Shown here in pieces: positions 1-5,188 of a stretch of DNA of 7,043 nucleotides. Made by a program: the position numbers and the translations under genes. The stretch spans positions 1-7,043 of the forward strand of contig ONUD01000035.1 in NCBI GenBank assembly GCA_900320925.1, written 5' to 3'. This DNA is from an uncultured Eubacteriales bacterium. Lineage in GTDB: Bacteria > Bacillota > Clostridia > Oscillospirales > Acutalibacteraceae. Within the stretch, counting starts at the first letter, position 1. Each line of letters begins with the position of its first letter. The notes beneath the pieces were generated by a model. It saw only the letters and a list, made by a program, of their open reading frames with translations, did no database searches and was not told the DNA's origin.

Positions 1-3000
1 AGAGAGGAAGTGCTGATTCACCGTACCACGGAAGAGGGAGCCGATGTGACCAATCCCGCAATTCTCTTGACAGAGGAGAATGGATGGTACCGCAAAGAGG
101 TGATCGAACAGCAGTACCCGAATGCCGTAATTTATGGCATTGCGGCAGATCTGGGAGAGTTTCGTCTGGAACCGAATGATTCTGTGGAAATCCAGATTCA
201 CATGACATCACCTGCCGTTGACGTGAATCAGGACGGGCTGACAAGCTATCCTTACTGCCATATCAATCAGCCGGCAGAGTTTGCCTATAATGATGCCAAG
301 TACTTTGCCAGACAAATCCTCAACGATGCTTCCCAGCACCCGACCATCATTACCAGCCTGCCGACAGTTGTTTCCCAGATGCTGCCCTCCAGCGTGGAGG
401 TCGGCAAGCAGATTGTCGGCAATGTTCCCGCAGGAGCCGTGAATACCCGTTTTGGGTTCCATGCCCGCATACACCGCAGGGGTGATTTCCTGATCAGACC
501 CCTTGGCGTGAATGAAAGTACCGAGGGCAAAACGATTGTAACAGAAAATGGCATACAGTATGTGATTACAGAAAACTACATGGATTTTTCCCATCAGGAA
601 TACCAGCTGTACCAGTACAACAGTGCCACAGGACAGTATGATGCCTATCCGAATATCTTTGCCACCGATGAGAACGGCAATTTCTATCTGTCCCACGGGC
701 AGATGGCAAAGTTTATGAATATTGATGCAGGTTCTTCCTTTGTCGTAGAGGAAACGGAAAATCCGTTCTGGAAGTGTACGCAGACGGAAACAAATTTTTA
801 TGAGGTATCCCCTCCCGTGAAGCGGTATATGTTTCAAAATGAATACCGCCCCGTACTGTATTTTACCAAGAGTACGATGTCGGTGCCGGAGGATGCCCCA
901 GAGGAGGCACTTGAGCAAAGCTTCCGTTTCTGTCTGACAGCAGGCGGGATGCCTGTTGCCAATCAGGAGTATTGGATCGTGGGGAACAAACCGCTTGACG
1001 GCCGCGGCACGTCGCCGATCCTCATTGAAAAACGCTGTACCGACAGCAACGGCATTTTTACCCTGAAAGCAGGACAGACAGCCGCTCTGCTGCCGGGGGA
1101 TGCGGATGTGGCCTATAAGGTGAAAGAACTGTTTGACGATGACATCCGAAAATACTGGCTTGCCTATGATGAGGACAATGTGACAGGGCAGTTGGAGCTT
1201 AATGGCAGCAGTCAGGAAATGAAAAATATCTACCGCCTGAAAAAGCTGTTTCTGACCAAGAGAGTGTCCCACAGTATCATCCATGACCCTGACTTAGAGT
1301 TTAAATTCAAGATCTTCTTTGCGGAAAGTGAAGTCCCCCTGACGGGCATTGAATGGAAAAAGTCCGATGAATCCGCATGGCGGGTGCTGGACAGTGACCA
1401 CCCTTATATCACCCTCCGAGCCAACGAAACGGCGGTTATCAGGAATCTGGAAGCCCAGAGAACTTACAATATCAAAGAATACCTTGACGGAGCAGAATAT
1501 GAAAACTATAAGAGTATCAGCGGCGATTTGGACAATATTCTGACGGTGGGAATGCCCAAGCAGGAAATCAGTACCTCTGTGGAATATGTCAATGACTATA
1601 TCCTGCGTGACATCGTGGTGAAAAAGCGGGTTGCCTATGATGCGGAAAGCATGACGCCCGAAGAGATGGAAGCCCTGAACAGCAAGGAGTTTCGTATGTT
1701 TGTGGAGGTGCAGACAGCACCCGACAGTGAGGTCTACCAAAGATACATCGGTTCCTTTCTCCGAACGGATGGTACCAATACCACCACCGAAAACACCGAT
1801 GCACAAGGGAATTTTTCCATCCGACGAGGGGAAGTTGTGACATTTCGGGATATTGTCAAGGAGGGACTGCAATACCGTGTCTATGAATACAAGGATGCGG
1901 ATTATATTCAGATCTCTCCTGTGGCAGAGGAATGTGACGTAGGAGAACCCCAGACGCCCTTTACGGGTGTGGCAGGCAAAACCGACTGCCAGGTGGAATT
2001 TACCAACGGCAAAAAGGGAATTTTCATTATCGGCAAGGAGTATATTTCCTATGATGCCATCGGTCAGGCCTATATTGACCGGCTCATCAAAAAGAGCAGC
2101 CGCCAGAAAAATGCCGTTGCCCTGACATTGGAATTGCTGTGTGAAAACGGCGAGTGGAAAACCTTTCCCACGGTGGACGGCAAGGAAGTGACGGTAGTGG
2201 ATACCCTGCACCCGAATGAACCGCTGCAAACCGTGTCATGGGAAAGAGGACAGCCCATTCGTATCGAGCCTTGGAAGCAGATTGTCATCAAGCGTTCCGA
2301 CGTGCAGGAAACAACATGGACGGGGGTATACCGCCTGTCCGAGAGCGAGAACGATCGGTACAAGCTGTATGATTCCTCCTCCATCGAAAACGGTACCTAT
2401 GTTGCTGTCACGGCAGAGCATGATATCATCACCAGTGACATCGAGGTCAAGCCCGTGACGGTCATTAAAAATATCGTCGAAGGCATTACCCCGCAGTCCG
2501 TTGTCTGTAAGAAAATGCTGGGCGGTTCGGAGGAAGTCCCCAGCAACTCCCTGCTGAAAATGCAGGTGCAGGAGTATAAAAACGGCAGTTGGATGCCGGC
2601 AAAGGATATTCCTTATTTCACGGGCGATTATGATGCAAGGCAGTGCGAGGACTATCCGGTTACTTCCCTGCACAAGGATCACATCAATGACAGCAGGATA
2701 CGGACAACGGATGCCAATGGTGTGATAGAGCTTGTTAAAGAGGGTGACAGTGACGGTGTCAGCAGGAAGTATCTGATGCCGAAAATCGTGTTCCCGCAGC
2801 ATGACGTGGAAGCCTGTATTGACCATCCCTCTGAGGGCAGCCTCCGTATCGTGGAGCTGCTGGAGCAGGATACCGACCACAATTGGGGGCAGTTTGTCGG
2901 AACGGCATCCGAAGCCAACGTGTCGTTTATCATCAATTCCAAGCGTCCTGCCTATATCGAAGTGGAGAAGCTTGTCACGGGAGAAGAAGAGGATCACAGT

Positions 3001-5100
3001 GAGTTTTCTTTCCAGTTAAGGCAGCTGACGGATCTGTCAGGGGACATGACGGTGCTGACAGACAGCCAGATTGCTTCTTCCGTAGCCGCAAAGAATATTG
3101 TGTATCATGTGTTCGAGCCGGATGAGGATGATCCGAGCCATTACCATCATGTCAAGAAAGATGACCCCAATGATCCCGACCATGGTTTCAATACAGGATT
3201 GAACGGCATTTTTACCCTGAAAAAATCGCAGTTTGCCAGATTTGAAGTGGAAGAGGGAACGGTGTGGCTGGTCAGTGAGCTGGCAGGTTCTTCTGCTTCC
3301 TCTCAGGGGATCTATTCTCTTTCCTCTCTGGAAGTGGAGGGAACCGGCAGTGTACCCCGTACCAATTTAGCGGTACTGCGGACAACGGCGGCCACGGTCA
3401 TAGATTACATGGTCATTGCTTCAGAGAAGCTCTATGTCGGTGAAGGGGACGATGAGCCGTTCTATCCGAGTGACATCACCGTCATTACCACGGACTCTGC
3501 CGGACAGCAGACCGTGGAAACGGAATTTACCATTGATGCCTTTGTCTATACGGACAGCAGGGGCGTGAATCATACGGTGGCACCTCAGAACGGTGCCTAT
3601 CAAATCCCTTCACAGGCGGATTCGGGTTCCGTGACCATCACCGTTTCCTGCAAGGGGATGACAGACAGTATTACCCTCCCCGTTGCCAAGCTGGCGACCA
3701 TTACCTCCAAGACCGATGCGGGTCATGCCACGGGCGTGCAGTACAATATCCCGGGCATCGGTAAGACCCTGTTCCTGAACTACATGACGGATGACTACTA
3801 TACGCTGGACGGCCATCATCTGGAATGGACGGGACAGCACCTTGCCCAGAACAGCAAGCCGGAGATGGATATTGTCATTCCCGACATCATGGTCGATGAA
3901 AGCGGCAGATATTTCGCCGTGAAAGCCATTGGGGACAATGCCTTTAAGGGAGTCGGCTTCCACGGGACACTGACACTGCCCGACAGACTCATCAAAATCG
4001 GCGACAAAAGCTTTGAGGGCAATCACTTTACAGAGGGCTTGTATCTTTCGGATCATATCAGAGAAATCGGCACCTTTGCGTTCCATGATGCGGGCTTTGA
4101 AACAAGCCTGCATATCACGGAAAATCCTGGCTTTACCAAGCTGCCGAGCAGTGTTTTCAGGGAGTGCGGCTTCAAAGGCGATTTGGTCATTCCCGACAAT
4201 ATCACTGTCATCGGGGAAAGAGCCTTCCAGAATGTCCATTTTGACGGCAATCTGATTCTGCCGCCATCCTTGACCAGAATTGAAAATGTTGCTTTCTACG
4301 GCAATGAGTTTGTGGGAGACTTGTATATTCCGAACAGTGTGACGTATATTGGTCATGTTTCGTTCTGCCATGCAGGCTTTACAGGCACACTGCACCTGCC
4401 TGAAAATCCCGCCTATACCGAGATACTGGGGATGGGACCGTACAGTGAAGGTGTTTTCCACGACTGTGGCTTCAAAACCATCAGCCTGCCCGACAATATC
4501 CGCATTATCGGCAAGCGTGCCTTTAACCGCAATTACTCCCTCAAAGGGACCGACAACAACCAACTGGTGATTCCCGAACAGATTACCGAAATACGGTTTA
4601 CCAGTTTCGGTTTGTGTACGAGCCTGACCGACCTGGTGATTAAGTCGCCGAATGTGGTGTTTGACCCTGACAGCAAAGATGAATTTGGTTTATGTACCTC
4701 TCTGCGGTATATCGAAGTGCCGAATACCGTACAGTTCGGCAGCCATACCTTTGACGGGACACCGCTGAATGACAGTACACTGAAAATCTGGATTGCTGAC
4801 GGAAGCAGGGGACTTTCCCAGAGCTTTGCGGGCAGCTTTACGAAACTGATCATAGGAGAGGGTGACGGAGAAGAGAAAAACCATACACTCGCCATTACGG
4901 GCAGTGTGGTCAGCAGGCAGAGTACGCTGACAGAGATTCGTATCGGACGGGGAGTCAGGAGCATTGCAGAGGGAACTTTCAACGGTCTGGATGCCAGGAA
5001 AAATGTCCATGTCTACCTGGATACCTCTTTCCGCAATGACACGGAAATCCTCAGAGCATTCCCGTCTTTCGTGACGATTTCCTATACGGAAATACCGTGA
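1..5100 (+). CDS. Giant multi-module surface adhesin: seven isopeptide-type (Cna-B/DUF7601-like) modules, an Ig-like domain and a BspA-type LRR head (5' partial)
   Basis: The frame is open from the first base, so 1,699 codons are visible and the start and any signal peptide lie upstream. Residues 1 to about 115 look like the end of an upstream beta module (SVEIQIHM followed by FAYNDA). Seven tandem modules follow. Each opens with a strand Lys (K136, K290, K420, K541/K542, K679, K837/K838, K990), has a central Y-x-V-x-E type glutamate (E251, E376, E493, E629, E781, E952, E1093) and closes with Asn (N280, N409, N531, N669, N824, N979) or D1135. In the family these form intramolecular Lys-Asn isopeptide bonds that stiffen surface stalks. 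A beta domain (about 1141-1233) and about 15 LRR_5-type repeats (1291-1690) follow, the latter probably a binding head. The protein ends in SYTEIP with no LPXTG motif, hydrophobic segment or basic tail. It contains 16 Cys, many for an exported Firmicute protein. Role as an adhesin is inferred; the ligand is unknown. Confidence 0.9.
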   Translation, partial: REEVLIHRTTEEGADVTNPAILLTEENGWYRKEVIEQQYPNAVIYGIAADLGEFRLEPNDSVEIQIHMTSPAVDVNQDGLTSYPYCHINQPAEFAYNDAKYFARQILNDASQHPTIITSLPTVVSQMLPSSVEVGKQIVGNVPAGAVNTRFGFHARIHRRGDFLIRPLGVNESTEGKTIVTENGIQYVITENYMDFSHQEYQLYQYNSATGQYDAYPNIFATDENGNFYLSHGQMAKFMNIDAGSSFVVEETENPFWKCTQTETNFYEVSPPVKRYMFQNEYRPVLYFTKSTMSVPEDAPEEALEQSFRFCLTAGGMPVANQEYWIVGNKPLDGRGTSPILIEKRCTDSNGIFTLKAGQTAALLPGDADVAYKVKELFDDDIRKYWLAYDEDNVTGQLELNGSSQEMKNIYRLKKLFLTKRVSHSIIHDPDLEFKFKIFFAESEVPLTGIEWKKSDESAWRVLDSDHPYITLRANETAVIRNLEAQRTYNIKEYLDGAEYENYKSISGDLDNILTVGMPKQEISTSVEYVNDYILRDIVVKKRVAYDAESMTPEEMEALNSKEFRMFVEVQTAPDSEVYQRYIGSFLRTDGTNTTTENTDAQGNFSIRRGEVVTFRDIVKEGLQYRVYEYKDADYIQISPVAEECDVGEPQTPFTGVAGKTDCQVEFTNGKKGIFIIGKEYISYDAIGQAYIDRLIKKSSRQKNAVALTLELLCENGEWKTFPTVDGKEVTVVDTLHPNEPLQTVSWERGQPIRIEPWKQIVIKRSDVQETTWTGVYRLSESENDRYKLYDSSSIENGTYVAVTAEHDIITSDIEVKPVTVIKNIVEGITPQSVVCKKMLGGSEEVPSNSLLKMQVQEYKNGSWMPAKDIPYFTGDYDARQCEDYPVTSLHKDHINDSRIRTTDANGVIELVKEGDSDGVSRKYLMPKIVFPQHDVEACIDHPSEGSLRIVELLEQDTDHNWGQFVGTASEANVSFIINSKRPAYIEVEKLVTGEEEDHSEFSFQLRQLTDLSGDMTVLTDSQIASSVAAKNIVYHVFEPDEDDPSHYHHVKKDDPNDPDHGFNTGLNGIFTLKKSQFARFEVEEGTVWLVSELAGSSASSQGIYSLSSLEVEGTGSVPRTNLAVLRTTAATVIDYMVIASEKLYVGEGDDEPFYPSDITVITTDSAGQQTVETEFTIDAFVYTDSRGVNHTVAPQNGAYQIPSQADSGSVTITVSCKGMTDSITLPVAKLATITSKTDAGHATGVQYNIPGIGKTLFLNYMTDDYYTLDGHHLEWTGQHLAQNSKPEMDIVIPDIMVDESGRYFAVKAIGDNAFKGVGFHGTLTLPDRLIKIGDKSFEGNHFTEGLYLSDHIREIGTFAFHDAGFETSLHITENPGFTKLPSSVFRECGFKGDLVIPDNITVIGERAFQNVHFDGNLILPPSLTRIENVAFYGNEFVGDLYIPNSVTYIGHVSFCHAGFTGTLHLPENPAYTEILGMGPYSEGVFHDCGFKTISLPDNIRIIGKRAFNRNYSLKGTDNNQLVIPEQITEIRFTSFGLCTSLTDLVIKSPNVVFDPDSKDEFGLCTSLRYIEVPNTVQFGSHTFDGTPLNDSTLKIWIADGSRGLSQSFAGSFTKLIIGEGDGEEKNHTLAITGSVVSRQSTLTEIRIGRGVRSIAEGTFNGLDARKNVHVYLDTSFRNDTEILRAFPSFVTISYTEIP
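1048..1068 (+). repeat. Copy 1 of a 21-base identical direct repeat
   Basis: These 21 bases, encoding NGIFTLK in module 2, are identical to positions 3202-3222 in module 7, although the surrounding module DNA is strongly diverged. The two copies are 2,154 bases apart, an exact multiple of three. Confidence 0.9.
3202..3222 (+). repeat. Copy 2 of a 21-base identical direct repeat
   Basis: This stretch encodes NGIFTLK in module 7 and is identical to positions 1048-1068. Both copies lie in the same reading register at the same structural place in their modules. Confidence 0.9.
3421..3699 (+). other. Ig-like or linker beta domain between the stalk modules and the LRR head
   Basis: Residues about 1141-1233 lack the Lys/Glu/Asn module signature. 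They read as a short beta-sandwich: KLYVGEGDDEPF near the start, alternating hydrophobic strands (DITVITT, EFTIDAFVYT), and a final SVTITVSCKGMTDSITLPVA pair. This resembles bacterial Ig-like domains that act as spacers next to LRR heads. Family assignment is tentative. Confidence 0.5.
3871..5097 (+). repeat. BspA/LRR_5-type leucine-rich repeat domain at the protein C-terminus
   Basis: Residues 1291 to about 1690 hold roughly 15 repeats of about 23 residues with the pattern L-x-(L/I)-P-x-x-(L/I)-x-x-I-G-x-x-A/S-F-x-x-x-x-F-x-G. Clear units start at 1324 (LTLPDRLIKIG), 1347 (LYLSDHIREIG), 1395 (LVIPDNITVIG), 1418 (LILPPSLTRI), 1441 (LYIPNSVTYIG), 1494 (ISLPDNIRIIG) and 1522 (LVIPEQITEI). Later units lose the I-G-x-x-A-F core, and the last clear one is at 1646 (IRIGRGVRSIAEGTF). 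BspA-type LRRs occur in bacterial and protist surface proteins that bind host matrix or other microbes. Ligand binding here is inferred from the family. Confidence 0.88.
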
Positions 5101-5103
5101 TAC

Positions 5104-5110
5104 AAGGAGG
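5104..5110 (+). promoter_or_regulatory. Shine-Dalgarno site of the second gene
   Basis: AAGGAGG sits 9 bases before the ATG at 5120 and only 3 bases after the upstream stop (5098-5100). It is a near-perfect site and decides the start. The 19-base gap leaves no room for a promoter or terminator, so the two genes are probably co-transcribed and the second is independently and efficiently translated. Confidence 0.92.
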
Positions 5111-5119
5111 AAGAGCATC

Positions 5120-5188
5120 ATGAAAAAATGGTTAAGTATGATTTTGCTGGGGGTTCTGCTCTTTCTCCTTGCCCCCACGGTATTGGCG
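5120..5188 (+). other. Signal peptide of the second protein
   Basis: Residues 1-23 have two Lys after Met, a Leu-rich hydrophobic core (LSMILLGVLLFLLA), Pro19, and V-L-A before the predicted cleavage at A23/E24. This is a standard Sec signal peptide with a type I signal peptidase site. There is no lipobox Cys, so it is not a lipoprotein. Confidence 0.9.

Larger units (their letters stand above)
406..3405 (+). repeat. Seven tandem Cna-B/DUF7601-like isopeptide modules in the first protein
   Basis: The modules run Lys to Asn at residues 136-280, 290-409, 420-531, 541-669, 679-824, 837-979 and 990-1135. Linkers from the closing Asn to the next Lys are 10-14 residues. Several carry the family hallmark before the glutamate strand: G-x-F-x-L-x-x-G-Q-x-A-x-F, for example residues 226-238 (NFYLSHGQMAKF), 351-362 and 1069-1081. 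Module 5 is the most divergent and lacks a clear copy of it. The repeats are strongly diverged at DNA level, so this is an old array. The fold is assigned from motif spacing, not from a profile search. Confidence 0.8.

Noticed and set aside
10..12. GTG as the true start of the first protein
   Set aside because: The purine-rich AGAGAGGAA directly before it leaves no spacer, the frame is open to the window edge, no signal peptide follows, and the sequence begins in the middle of a beta module. The real start is upstream.
1349..1543. Small plus-strand open frames inside the genes (for example 1349-1543, 2216-2458, 4013-4255, 5946-6308)
   Set aside because: They are out-of-frame readings of well-supported domains, with no good ribosome binding sites and no recognisable products.
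208..4563. Long minus-strand open frames at 208-1284, 1294-2229, 2236-2997 and 3610-4563
   Set aside because: All are codon-register mirrors of the first gene, broken only where a sense TTA, CTA or TCA codon occurs. Their Cys/His/Ile-rich products are typical of antisense readings.
4900..5100. LPXTG motif or membrane anchor at the end of the first protein
   Set aside because: The last 70 residues are LRR-like (TEIRIGRGVRSI, AFPSFVTISYTEIP) with no LPXTG-type pentapeptide, no hydrophobic run of about 20 residues and no basic tail.
5060..5119. Possible terminator or promoter between the genes
   Set aside because: No GC-rich hairpin with a T run and no -35/-10 pair is visible; the 19-base gap is filled by the ribosome binding site.
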